A stretch of DNA of 64,000 bases from Azonexus sp. (lineage in GTDB: Bacteria; Pseudomonadota; Gammaproteobacteria; Burkholderiales; Rhodocyclaceae). Location: the NCBI GenBank assembly GCA_030696345.1, contig JAUYSK010000019.1, positions 62,001-126,000 of the forward strand. The letters are read 5' to 3'. The notes below the pieces were generated by a model that was not told where the DNA came from, did not search any database, and saw nothing but the letters and a program-made list of their open reading frames with translations. Positions 19,225-27,499 of the stretch are shown here, one piece after another (the first letter of the stretch is position 1; the number at the start of each line of letters is the position of its first letter). The position numbers were made by a program, and so were the translations under genes.

Positions 19225-19324
19225 CCGGTCGAAGCGAATAAAACACGCGCTGTGCAGTCAGGGCTTCGGCCCGGGCGGCATCTGGCGTGACGAAAAAGAC
19301 TGAGCGGCAGCAGGAATGAACAAA

Positions 19325-19356
19325 TGAAAAACGGCCCATGGAGAACCATGGGCCGT
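19325..19356 (-). terminator. Rho-independent terminator after the PstS-like gene
   Basis: On the minus strand an 11-bp perfect stem (ACGGCCCATGG / CCATGGGCCGT, loop TTCT) is followed by a run of T. It starts 45 bp after the stop of the gene at 19402 and separates it from the TPS/Ton operon. Confidence 0.85.
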
Positions 19357-19401
19357 TGGCAGAAGCCTTCCCGCCCGGAGGGCGGAATGGCTGTCAGGCG
19401 C

Positions 19402-20832
19402 TTAGAAGTTGCGGTTCAGCGGGGCGCACTGGTTGTTGTTGGCGTACTGGGCGCGCAAGACCTGGGCACCGGAGTACGCACCACCCGGGATGGCAGCGGA
19501 AACGTTCTTCAGATCGGTTATGGAAGCCAGAATGGCCGGATTCTGAGCCTGAAGCAGGAATGCTTCGGCCAGTGCCTTCTTGGCGCCGGTCGTGCGGTCC
19601 GGGATCTGGAAGGAAATCCAGCCCTGCAGGTCCCAGGTGCCATCGATCAGGTTGGCCAAGGTCGGGAACTTGCCGGTGCCGGTGGTCACCGGAGCAATGG
19701 CAGTGTTGTCCCAAGTGATGGTGCCGGCGCCGTCAAGCGAACGGAACTGCCAGTTGCCAGCGGCCTTGGAATCCTTCAGGCTGTCCATGGACATGACGCC
19801 AACAGCCTTGTGGCCGCCGGCACCGAAGTCGACGGTGACGGCATTGCCGTCACGATCCTTGCCGGCGAAAGTACCGCCGGTCACGGCCTTGTCCAAACAG
19901 CTACGAACGTCGCCAGAGGTTGAGTTCTCGACGACTACCAAGCCACCTGTGCCACCAGTGACAGTGAATTTGCGGGCTACAGAATCCCAAGCGCCAGAGG
20001 CATCGCGGTCAGCCGGAACGTTAGAAACGCCACAAGGAAAGTTGCCGAAATAGAGGTTATCGACGGCTTGGGTGCCAGAACCCGGTACGCGGCGACAAAC
20101 GACGATGTCGTCAGCAGGCAGGGAGGCATCGACCTGGTTCCACGTACCGACGTTGCCGGCCATGATGGCGGAAACGGCAGCCTTGTTGAGGTTAACCAGA
20201 GGAACGTTATTGGTGACCGGCACGCCGAATGCCAAGGAGTAAATAGGGGTAGCAGACATCGAAGCCAGTTCGGCATCGGTCAGGGAGTCGGCAGCGACTT
20301 CGCCTTCGGTATTTACTGGTGACTGGAAAAGGACCGGGGCAACGTCGGAAACACCAGCGTCAGGCACCATGTAGCCAGCCAGCGGGGTGGTCGAGCAAAC
20401 ATACGGGGAAGCGACGGTACCGGCACCAGCCGAGCCGCAGGTGGCTTTGGTCACATTCAGCGATTCGATAGCTTCGGCGCGGGCAACCGGATTGACGCCC
20501 CAGACCGAGCCGCCCTTGACGCGGTCGATGATGATGACGTTCTGACCGGACCAGGCACCGTTACCGGCAGCCAGCACGCCAGCGACAGCTTCAAAGTCCT
20601 TGGAGGAAGCGGTGGTGTTGGCGAGGCGGACCGGGGTACCGGTGAACATCGTGGCGATGATGCCGGTGAAGCCCTTCTGGGTGGCAGAAGCGCCGGAGAT
20701 GAACAGGACGCGACCGTTGCTGACGGCATTATCGACGATGGCTTCATGGGCCGGGGTCATGGCGGCATGCGCCTGACCAGCCATGGCGGTGAAGGCGACA
20801 GCGCACAGGGAAACAATTTTCTTGACTTGCAT
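19402..20832 (-). CDS. Periplasmic phosphate-binding-like (PstS-type fold) protein
   Basis: The protein has 476 residues from the ATG at 20832, preceded by GGAGA; a nearby ATG at 20844 is less well placed. A signal peptide ends in GQAHA. The sequence shows PBP-like features of the PstS group: GASATQKGF near the N-terminus, SDVAP, GNVGTWNQ (comparable to the GKITNWN region) and RRVPGSGTQAV (comparable to the phosphate-binding RxDGSGT). It is longer than typical PstS and has inserted Gly/Ala-rich stretches. It lies downstream of a PEP-CTERM gene in one probable operon, and no pstCAB genes are close. It could bind phosphate or another oxyanion at the cell surface rather than serve an ABC importer. 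The ligand assignment is inference. Confidence 0.72.
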   Translation of the reverse strand: MQVKKIVSLCAVAFTAMAGQAHAAMTPAHEAIVDNAVSNGRVLFISGASATQKGFTGIIATMFTGTPVRLANTTASSKDFEAVAGVLAAGNGAWSGQNVIIIDRVKGGSVWGVNPVARAEAIESLNVTKATCGSAGAGTVASPYVCSTTPLAGYMVPDAGVSDVAPVLFQSPVNTEGEVAADSLTDAELASMSATPIYSLAFGVPVTNNVPLVNLNKAAVSAIMAGNVGTWNQVDASLPADDIVVCRRVPGSGTQAVDNLYFGNFPCGVSNVPADRDASGAWDSVARKFTVTGGTGGLVVVENSTSGDVRSCLDKAVTGGTFAGKDRDGNAVTVDFGAGGHKAVGVMSMDSLKDSKAAGNWQFRSLDGAGTITWDNTAIAPVTTGTGKFPTLANLIDGTWDLQGWISFQIPDRTTGAKKALAEAFLLQAQNPAILASITDLKNVSAAIPGGAYSGAQVLRAQYANNNQCAPLNRNF

Positions 20833-20893
20833 GAGATTCTCCAAAAGACGAAAGAACCGACGCCGGAACGGCGTCGGTGTGCATCAGGATTGC

Positions 20894-21661
20894 TTAGGCG
20901 CGCTTGTTGCGGCGACGAGCCATGAAACCGATCATGCCAAGGCCAGCCAACAGCATGGCGTAGGACTCAGGTTCCGGAACGGCAGCGATATGCAGGGTGT
21001 TGGTACTGTCAACCCAAGCATTGACAGCAGAAGAACCATCCAAGTATTCGTTGTAGACAGACTTGGCAATTCCGGTAGCAGCGGCATCAATACGCATGAA
21101 GCCTAGGCCCGTGGCAAAACTGTTGTTGGCAACACCACCAGCATTGCTAAAATCAATTTGGCCTCTAAGGTTTTCTCTAAAAGTAACTTGCCCTGCAAAT
21201 GCCGTGGATGCCGAAGTCACTGCAACAGAATCGGCGCCTGCTAGGGCTGTATTTACCTTGCCAACAAAGAGCTGACCATCAAGAATAGCTGAACGAATAA
21301 CGTCATTCTGCTTCGTAACAGTCTTTTCAGGAGCCGTATAGGTGGTCAGCAAACGACGAGCACCCATCGAATCAAGAGCAACAACGTTCCACTTGAGCGT
21401 AGCAGTGTCGGCAGTAGCCAAGAATGAGGTAAAGGTTGCGTCAGCAGACCAGCTGAGATTCAGGTTGCCTGCAGCGCCCAATTGGGACTGAAAGCTGTCG
21501 ATGGTGGTTTCAAGGCTACGGGTATAGGAACCGTTGGCATCCCAAATATTGAAGAACAGTTCGCCGTTACCACCAGCACCGTTATCTATGGCAGCGTTAG
21601 CGCCGGTCGCAGCAACAGCCATCACGGCAGCAGCAGCAAGAGTCTTGAGAGAAAATTTCAT
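20894..21661 (-). CDS. PEP-CTERM sorted exoprotein
   Basis: The protein is 255 residues from the ATG at 21661, where the signal peptide starts (MKFSLKTLAAAAVMAV). The C-terminus is a complete PEP-CTERM signal: VPEPESYAM, a hydrophobic helix (LLAGLGMIGF) and a basic tail (ARRRNKRA). Such proteins are cut and transferred by an exosortase, which is not encoded in this window. The central region is Ala/Ser/Thr-rich without a recognised domain. It heads a two-gene unit with the PstS-like gene 61 bp downstream and has a double copy of the palindromic motif about 210 bp upstream. Confidence 0.9.
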   Translation of the reverse strand: MKFSLKTLAAAAVMAVAATGANAAIDNGAGGNGELFFNIWDANGSYTRSLETTIDSFQSQLGAAGNLNLSWSADATFTSFLATADTATLKWNVVALDSMGARRLLTTYTAPEKTVTKQNDVIRSAILDGQLFVGKVNTALAGADSVAVTSASTAFAGQVTFRENLRGQIDFSNAGGVANNSFATGLGFMRIDAAATGIAKSVYNEYLDGSSAVNAWVDSTNTLHIAAVPEPESYAMLLAGLGMIGFMARRRNKRA

Positions 21662-22068
21662 TGACAAACCCCTATCCAAAAAAGAATTGAAAACTCACCC
21701 CCAGTGGGCGAAGGTGCAACATGTCCGGCCCAGGGTCTGCTTTGGGTGCCCGCTCATCCAATCCGCGAGAGTCGTTCTCTTCACCCGGCAACAACCAACA
21801 ACCGCCATGTCGACGGATGCCACTTTATGGATTCGAAATTACGCCGCGTCGGGGCCGGGAATGGCTATTTTTCAGCCGATCGGACCAGTCGACCGGTCCG
21901 ATCGGCTCAGATGGATGCACTGAAGTTGTCACAATTTGAAATATTGACTTTGTCATTAAATCGTCAAGCCCGATTCCGTTTGCGGGAAGGCCTTGCAGCA
22001 TGCCGGTCAGGACATAACCGGGCAGTCGATCAACGGAAACCTTGTCGAGCCAAAGCTCGAAACAGCCT
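21662..22068. other. Gene-free upstream region of the PEP-CTERM/PstS-like operon
   Basis: This stretch has no convincing gene. It holds the double palindromic motif at 21872-21909 and, near the end of the regulator gene, a weak 6-bp hairpin (22045-22060, TCGAGC/GCTCGA) without a clear T-run that may end epsA transcription. The long leader (over 200 bp from motif to start codon) leaves room for a second promoter or a 5' untranslated region. Confidence 0.5.
21872..21909. promoter_or_regulatory. Two phased copies of the palindromic candidate operator
   Basis: The two copies are TCAGCCGATCGGACCA (21872-21887) and CGGTCCGATCGGCTCA (21894-21909). Their centres are 22 bp apart, close to two helical turns. 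Together they form a 13-bp inverted repeat with an 8-bp spacer. Both keep the CCGATCGG core seen upstream of the TPS operon. Confidence 0.6.
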
Positions 22069-22833
22069 TCAAGCGCCGGGGCTGTCGCCGATCAATCTGG
22101 CCTTGACCGCCTTGGCCACTGCCTGGGCACGGTTGGCCACTTCCAGCTTGCGCAGGATGTTCTGGACGTGATTCTTGACGGTCAGCGGGCTGAGTTCGAG
22201 AACCTTGGCAATCTGCTGGTTGGTATTGCCATCACGCACCAGGGAAATAACTTCCGCCTCGCGGGCACTGAGTTTGTGCCCCGTGCGCAATCGTCGATCC
22301 GGAGAATCCTTCTCGGCAACCAGCATGCGGTGCAAGGTAGTGTGCAGATAGGGCATCAGCACTTCAGCAAAATAGGCATGTCGACGCCCCGGCGCCTCCG
22401 GCATGCGCAGGAACACGAAGAAGCCGGAACTTTCGCCGATGAATTCCTTGGTACCGTGCGCCAGGGCATGGCCGAGGCCAAGCCGGCCGAGGGCTTGGCC
22501 GATGACACAATCAACCTCCCCGCCTGCCTGAAACAACCGCGGAACATGACCACTGCGCTGCCAGCTCTCGACCATTCGCGCGACAAGGCGGTCAAGTTCG
22601 CTATGCAAGGCATGGTCTTCCCAGGTGTTGGCACGGGCGAGCACTTCACAGCGAAAATCGGGCGCGCCAAATTCGCCGTGGCCAAAAATCAGGACATCGT
22701 GCGGCAGGAAACTCTGCAACACGCCCTGAGTCCAGAGAAAGTACTGGTTGCGCCGATGAACCTGCTGCGACGACTCGATCGTGACCAAAAGCCGTTCAAG
22801 TTCGGTCGTACTCAGGGTAACCAGGGTGTCCAT
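22069..22833 (-). CDS. epsA: LuxR-family regulator of the EpsA type
   Basis: The protein has 254 residues. The C-terminal quarter (about 185-245) is a LuxR/NarL helix-turn-helix with LSAREAEVISLVRDGNTNQQIA and the recognition part SPLTVKNHVQNILRKL. The N-terminal part (about 1-170) is not a receiver or PAS domain I can place. The overall layout fits the EpsA regulators linked to exopolysaccharide and PEP-CTERM loci in betaproteobacteria. The ATG at 22833 has no Shine-Dalgarno and lies 8 bp after the ankyrin gene stop, so translation is probably coupled. It is the only LuxR-type DNA-binding protein in the window and is therefore a candidate for the palindromic motif. The exact subfamily is moderately certain. 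Confidence 0.75.
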   Translation of the reverse strand: MDTLVTLSTTELERLLVTIESSQQVHRRNQYFLWTQGVLQSFLPHDVLIFGHGEFGAPDFRCEVLARANTWEDHALHSELDRLVARMVESWQRSGHVPRLFQAGGEVDCVIGQALGRLGLGHALAHGTKEFIGESSGFFVFLRMPEAPGRRHAYFAEVLMPYLHTTLHRMLVAEKDSPDRRLRTGHKLSAREAEVISLVRDGNTNQQIAKVLELSPLTVKNHVQNILRKLEVANRAQAVAKAVKARLIGDSPGA

Positions 22834-22841
22834 GAATGCAG

Positions 22842-23645
22842 TCAGTCGACCGAAACCGGCCAGGCTTCGCGGCTGGCACCATGTTCAACGAGCAGGCTCT
22901 CCGCCAGCACCTGGTCGTAGCGGCGCGCCCAGTAGAGTGCCGTAAGGCCGGTACGGTCCGCCAAATCCGGCGAGATACCAGCGTCCAGCAAATTTTTGAG
23001 GCAGGCCAGGCAACCCTTGGCCGCCGCCAGCGCGAGCGGATGCAAGCCTTCACGATCGTAGCGTTCCGGATCCGGGTTGGCCGACAGCAAGACGCGGACG
23101 ATATCTGGATGGTTGAAGCGAATCGCTTCATGCATCGCGGTGGCGCGGTTGTCGCTGCGCGCATCTACCTCGGCACCGTAACGCACGAGCAAGCGGACAA
23201 GGCCAAGCTTGCCCGCAGCTGCCGCCAGACCCAGCGGGGTACGCCCCTGCGGGCCCTTGACATTGGGGTCGGCGCCGCGTTGCAGCAGCAGCCGGGCAAT
23301 TTCGCCATGGCCTTCAGCAACGGCAGCCAGCAAGGGGCGCTGGCCGAGTTCGTCAGCACCATTGGGCAAGGCCCCCTCGGCCAGCAGCGACTTGACCAAA
23401 TCAAGCTTGCCGGCCTGGCTGGCCTTGATCAATTCAACGACCTTGCCTTCGGCCATGGGCTTTTCGTGTAACCAGGCTGGCGCACTGACCGCAGAAAAGT
23501 GTTCGGGCAACGCCCGCTGGCGACCTTGAGCGCCCGGCAGCGGACGCTCGGGGTAGGCCGGAGATTCTTCGAAAGCATGAGCCGCTGGCAACAGGAGGCC
23601 GGCAGCGCCGGCGAGCAAGAAGGCGCAAATGGAGGGAATATTCAC
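22842..23645 (-). CDS. Exported ankyrin-repeat protein
   Basis: The protein has 267 residues and begins with GTG at 23645; the only later ATG choices would remove the signal peptide (ICAFLLAGAAGLLLPAAHA). About five ankyrin repeats span residues 70-260, with recognisable turns such as GADPNVKGPQGRTPLGLAA and GLTALYWARRYDQ. It probably acts in the periplasm as a binding or inhibitor protein; no enzymatic domain is present. It lies 86 bp after the O-GlcNAc transferase gene and 8 bp before the LuxR gene, so the three may be co-transcribed. The partner is unknown. Confidence 0.85.
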   Translation of the reverse strand: MNIPSICAFLLAGAAGLLLPAAHAFEESPAYPERPLPGAQGRQRALPEHFSAVSAPAWLHEKPMAEGKVVELIKASQAGKLDLVKSLLAEGALPNGADELGQRPLLAAVAEGHGEIARLLLQRGADPNVKGPQGRTPLGLAAAAGKLGLVRLLVRYGAEVDARSDNRATAMHEAIRFNHPDIVRVLLSANPDPERYDREGLHPLALAAAKGCLACLKNLLDAGISPDLADRTGLTALYWARRYDQVLAESLLVEHGASREAWPVSVD

Positions 23646-23731
23646 AATATTTATTGGTCTGGGAGTACGCCGATTGGAGGCGGCAATTTAACCGCTCTTG
23701 ATTACCGTGCCATTGCGGAAATATGTCAGCG

Positions 23732-26047
23732 TTATCGGGTTCTTGCAGATCCTTGAATCATCCTGAGGTAGGCCTCCTCCAGATGCTTGGTGAAACTGGC
23801 CGTATTGAACAACGAAGAGTTGGCCCGATTGTCCTGCAGGCGTTGCCGAATCGCGCTCAAGCGGAGAGGGTTTTTCGCGAGATCAATGGCCAGTGCCTCG
23901 TAGTCTTGAAGATTGTGGGTTATCAGCTCCGGCAAGCCGACGGCATCTAACAAGCTGCCGGCCATGCGTGCGGCAAAAGCTTCGCCGACACAGGTGAGGA
24001 CGGGGACACCGGCCCACAAGGCGTCACTGGCGGTGGTACCGGCGTTGAAGGGCAAGGTATCGAGAAAGAGGTCGGCGAGCCGGAAACGGGCCAGGTGGTC
24101 GGCGTAGTTAACCCGGGGCGAGAAGACCAGGCGCTGCGGGTCGATGCCGCGCCTTTCGGCTTCGCGACGAAAATTGCGCTGAGCCTCGGCGGCCCCGACC
24201 GCGATCCACAGAACGCTGCCCGGCACGCTGGCCAGCAGGCGCATCCAGATATCGAAAAAGGGCGGGTTCAGCTTGTAGGTATTGTTGAAGGCGCAGAAGA
24301 CGAATCCGGCTTCGGGCAGTCCAGCTTCGGCCCGGCTCGGGGTCCGCTCGGCAATTTGACGACGGTCGTCATTGCCCTGGAAACATTCAGGCAGGTACAT
24401 CACCTGCTCGGCATAGTGCTGCTGACAGTCATCGGGAATCACGAAGCGGTCGGCAATGATGTAATCGATGTAATCGGCGCCCATGGTCGCGGGAAAACCG
24501 AGGTAGTTGACCTGGATCGGGGCCGGGCGCCGGGCGAAGATGGCGGTCCGGTTGCCTTGCGTGTAGCCGGTCAGGTCAACAGCAATATCGATTGCCTGCT
24601 GGCGGATCAGTTCGGCCACTGCCTCATCGCTCATCGCCGAGGCATCCACGAAATGCTCGAAGGCCGCCGCGACCCGCTCCCCCATCGCACTTCCGTCGCT
24701 CGCACTGAGGGAGATGGCAAAGGTTTCGAAATGCTCCCGGGCATGCGCTTCGAAAACCCCGGCCAGCAAATAGCTCAGGGGATGCTCGCCAAAGTCGGCA
24801 GAGACGTACGCCAGGCGAACCCGGCCATGCTGCCCGGCCGGTTTGACGCACAGCGGCGTCGCCGAAGCAGGATAGCGGGCTATCGTATAGGCCCGGGCAC
24901 AGCGCAATTGCAGGGCGGCATCCGACGAAACGGCGAGAAAGGTAAACGGCAGGTCGCGTGGCGCGTCGTCTGCTACTGAACTCGTCAGTGACGCGACTTG
25001 TTCGGCATAGCTCGCCCAGTCGCCGGAAAATTGCCGGCAATGAAACATCTTGCCCAGGGCGTAGCGATGGCCGGGGGCCTGTTTGATCAAACCTGCGAAG
25101 GCGTTTGCCGCCTCTTCGTGGCGGCCCAGTTCCTGCAAGGCGCCCCCACGGTTGTAGAGCGCCTCGGTATAGTCCGGCCGCAGGGCCAATGCACGGTCAA
25201 AAGCAGCCAGTGCCTCGGCATGGCGTTCCAGATCCAGCAGGACATTGGCCAGGTTGTAATGGGCTTCGGGAATATCCGGACGGAGCGCCAGCGAGCGCCG
25301 ATAGCTTTCGAGGGCAGCCTCGGGCCGGCCTAGTGCCAGCAAGGCATTGGCCCGCCAATAGTGGGCCTCGGCGTCATCGGCCAGGGTCGCCACGACCCGT
25401 TCAAAACAGGACAGCGCATCGTTCGGGTTGTTCAGGGCCATCAGGGCAATGCCGTATTGGCCAAGGGCAGCGATGTGCTGAGGTGCAGCACGCAGGCAGC
25501 GGGCGAGGCAGCTCAGGGCTTCATGGTGCTGCAGGCGTGCGATATGGGTCGAGCCAAGGTTGTAGAGCGCCTCGACAAAATCCGGACGCAGGCTCAATGC
25601 CTTTTGATAGCTTGCCGCAGCCTCTTCCAGACGGCCCAGCTCGCGCAGTAGATTGCCGCGATTATTGAGCCCCTCGACAAAGCCGGGGTTCAGTGCCAAG
25701 GCCTGGTCGTAGCAGGCCAGTGCCGCTTCCGGGCGCCCGAGCTGTTGCCAGGCCAGGCCGAGGTTGCCGTGCAGACCGGGGGCATCCGGGGCCAGTTTGA
25801 CTGCGCGCTGCAACAATTCGGCGGCCGCCTCGAAGCGCCCTTTCTGGTACTCGATCACACCAAGAAACTGCAGGGCATCGACCTGTTGCGGCTGAACCGA
25901 CAAAACCTGCCGGAATTGCATCTCGGCCGAAGCCAGCTGCCCTTGCTGCAGCAAGGCAATGGCTTGCTCGAGAATGAAGGCCGGATTGCCGGCCGCTGAA
26001 GCCTGCCCTGCCCGTGGCGAGGGCTGGCGAGATTTTCCTTTGCCCAT
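23732..26047 (-). CDS. TPR-containing O-linked N-acetylglucosamine transferase-like protein (SPINDLY type)
   Basis: The protein has 771 residues. About nine TPR units cover residues 22-325, followed by a GT41-type catalytic region (about 410-765). Family landmarks are RLAYVSADFGEHPLSYLL (411-428), VNYLGFPATMGADYIDYIIA, NNTYKLNP and DTLPFNAGTTASDALWAGVP; the last is the nucleotide-sugar binding end. Such enzymes transfer a sugar to Ser/Thr or Asn of proteins. The start ATG has an AAGGG upstream. It lies 100 bp after the pseudopilin operon. The Ser/Thr-rich surface proteins in this window are possible substrates, but this is inference. Confidence 0.88.
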   Translation of the reverse strand: MGKGKSRQPSPRAGQASAAGNPAFILEQAIALLQQGQLASAEMQFRQVLSVQPQQVDALQFLGVIEYQKGRFEAAAELLQRAVKLAPDAPGLHGNLGLAWQQLGRPEAALACYDQALALNPGFVEGLNNRGNLLRELGRLEEAAASYQKALSLRPDFVEALYNLGSTHIARLQHHEALSCLARCLRAAPQHIAALGQYGIALMALNNPNDALSCFERVVATLADDAEAHYWRANALLALGRPEAALESYRRSLALRPDIPEAHYNLANVLLDLERHAEALAAFDRALALRPDYTEALYNRGGALQELGRHEEAANAFAGLIKQAPGHRYALGKMFHCRQFSGDWASYAEQVASLTSSVADDAPRDLPFTFLAVSSDAALQLRCARAYTIARYPASATPLCVKPAGQHGRVRLAYVSADFGEHPLSYLLAGVFEAHAREHFETFAISLSASDGSAMGERVAAAFEHFVDASAMSDEAVAELIRQQAIDIAVDLTGYTQGNRTAIFARRPAPIQVNYLGFPATMGADYIDYIIADRFVIPDDCQQHYAEQVMYLPECFQGNDDRRQIAERTPSRAEAGLPEAGFVFCAFNNTYKLNPPFFDIWMRLLASVPGSVLWIAVGAAEAQRNFRREAERRGIDPQRLVFSPRVNYADHLARFRLADLFLDTLPFNAGTTASDALWAGVPVLTCVGEAFAARMAGSLLDAVGLPELITHNLQDYEALAIDLAKNPLRLSAIRQRLQDNRANSSLFNTASFTKHLEEAYLRMIQGSARTR

Positions 26048-26147
26048 CAGTCGCCCTTGGTTTGCCTTTTCAATTGCTTCAACATGAATTGCCCGCCACT
26101 TTAGTTAAGCCATGTTGCATTCTCACTACGGCGACAACTGTTTGAAG

Positions 26148-26642
26148 CTAGCCGCCCTGCAGGAAACGCCATTCAGAATAGCGTTCGGCCCCCTCGAACC
26201 CCTCCTGTTCGGCCGTAAAGCCGGCAATCTTGATGGGTTTGTCGACCGATTTGCTGGCAATCCCGATGATGCGACCCTGCTGGCGGATCAGTTCCCACTC
26301 GCCATCCGCCCTCATCGGGTCACGGTAATGCCGGCGCAGGTGACGAACCGGCATCGGAAAGCGCTTGTCGAGGAGGAGATCCTCGATCTTCTCCGGATGC
26401 TGTTTATCGCCACCGGGCGACTTGTCGTAGTAACTGCTGATGGCACGGCGGTATTCTTCGCCGATGAAAAGCAGCTCCTTTTCCTTCTCGCGTCGGCTTT
26501 CCAACTGCCAGAGCACACCCGTACCGGCCATGGCAATCCCGGCAATGGCCACGGCAAAGAGCAGGCCGAGATAGGTAAAGCCGCCCTGCCGGGCAAACTG
26601 GTTTTTGCCCAAAAATGGCCGTCCACCGCAGCGTTTCACCAT
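26148..26642 (-). CDS. Pseudopilin-like type II secretion protein, third of operon
   Basis: The protein has 164 residues. A prepilin-type start is visible at about residues 18-42: a basic leader, then GGFTYLGLLFAVAIAGIAMAG. The usual glutamate at position 5 of the mature protein is replaced (GFTYLGLL instead of GFTLIEL). The rest is a globular domain with charged residues. It overlaps the preceding pseudopilin by 7 bp. In this family the missing Glu5 marks a minor, tip-type pseudopilin (GspK-like behaviour), so it may cap the pseudopilus. It is the last gene of the secretin operon. Confidence 0.8.
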   Translation of the reverse strand: MVKRCGGRPFLGKNQFARQGGFTYLGLLFAVAIAGIAMAGTGVLWQLESRREKEKELLFIGEEYRRAISSYYDKSPGGDKQHPEKIEDLLLDKRFPMPVRHLRRHYRDPMRADGEWELIRQQGRIIGIASKSVDKPIKIAGFTAEQEGFEGAERYSEWRFLQGG

Positions 26643-27016
26643 GTTGCGTAATCACTACCGTTCAGCCCCTGCCCTTCGGCACCGCTGCGAATATCCCAGA
26701 CCTTGCGCTGACCGGGCTCGTCCGGCGGCGGCACAATGACCCAGGTTTCAGTGCTTTCGGTGATCGGGTCGGGCGGCACCTTGCGCAGGTAGCGTTTGTT
26801 CACCAGATCTGCCAGCGTTTCCGGATAGCGACCGGTATCGCCGCGAAATTTGTCGACCGCGTCGCGCATCACGGCCAGCGATTCGCGCAACGACGATTCG
26901 CGCGCCCGATCGAGATGCTGGAAATAGCGCGGCACGGCTATCGTCAGCAGGGTGGCGATCACCGACATCACCACCAGCAGTTCAATCAGCGTAAAGCCTT
27001 TTCTATTGTTTGCCAT
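26636..27016 (-). CDS. GspG-like major pseudopilin
   Basis: The protein has 126 residues. The type IV prepilin motif KGFTLIELLVV is intact, with glycine before the cut site and Glu5. A membrane-spanning helix and a C-terminal domain ending with a GspG-type calcium-loop-like region follow (DIRSGAEGQGLNGSDYATW). The gene begins 3 bp after the stop of the upstream pseudopilin and overlaps the next by 7 bp. It should be assembled into a pseudopilus below the secretin at 27496. The prepilin peptidase is not encoded here. Confidence 0.9.
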   Translation of the reverse strand: MANNRKGFTLIELLVVMSVIATLLTIAVPRYFQHLDRARESSLRESLAVMRDAVDKFRGDTGRYPETLADLVNKRYLRKVPPDPITESTETWVIVPPPDEPGQRKVWDIRSGAEGQGLNGSDYATW

Positions 27017-27019
27017 GCC

Positions 27020-27499
27020 TCACCATTCCCGATACGGGATGCCGTTCAAGCCAACCCCAGCCGCCAGCGAGTACACATCGAACACATCCGAGCCCTCTTG
27101 CGGCACATCCGGCGGACTGGCATAACTGCGCTTGCCCCAGGTCTGGGCGGCATTCAGGGCCGGATCATCGCCAAATGGATCGCGCGGCAGACGGCGCAGG
27201 AAATAGAGCTTGGCCTTGTTCGGATCCTGAATGTTGTCGACCCCCTGAACAAGATATTCCAGACGGTGCGGATAGCCGCTCTCGTCCACTTTCTTTTCCA
27301 GCTTGCCCGCCTCGACGGCCCGCCGATAGGCGTCCAGGCCGCCCCGTATCTCGCGCAGCGCCGCCCGCAATTCGGTTTCCTTCTGGCGCTTTGCCGACAT
27401 CTCCAGCATCGGCATCGCGGTCATTGCCAGAATGCCGACGATGGCCACAGTGACCACCAGTTCGATCAGGGTAAAACCCCGGCCGGCCCGCTGAATCAT
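27020..27499 (-). CDS. GspG-like pseudopilin
   Basis: The protein has 159 residues. It has a complete prepilin motif (GRGFTLIELVVTVAIVGIL), a long amphipathic helix rich in charged residues (about 30-65) and a C-terminal globular part with LPRDPFGDD, ending GVGLNGIPYREW, which resembles its neighbour's C-terminus. Its ATG overlaps the secretin stop by 4 bp. The two GspG-like proteins look like diverged duplicates. They probably build the pseudopilus with the atypical protein at 26148. Confidence 0.9.
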   Translation of the reverse strand: MIQRAGRGFTLIELVVTVAIVGILAMTAMPMLEMSAKRQKETELRAALREIRGGLDAYRRAVEAGKLEKKVDESGYPHRLEYLVQGVDNIQDPNKAKLYFLRRLPRDPFGDDPALNAAQTWGKRSYASPPDVPQEGSDVFDVYSLAAGVGLNGIPYREW

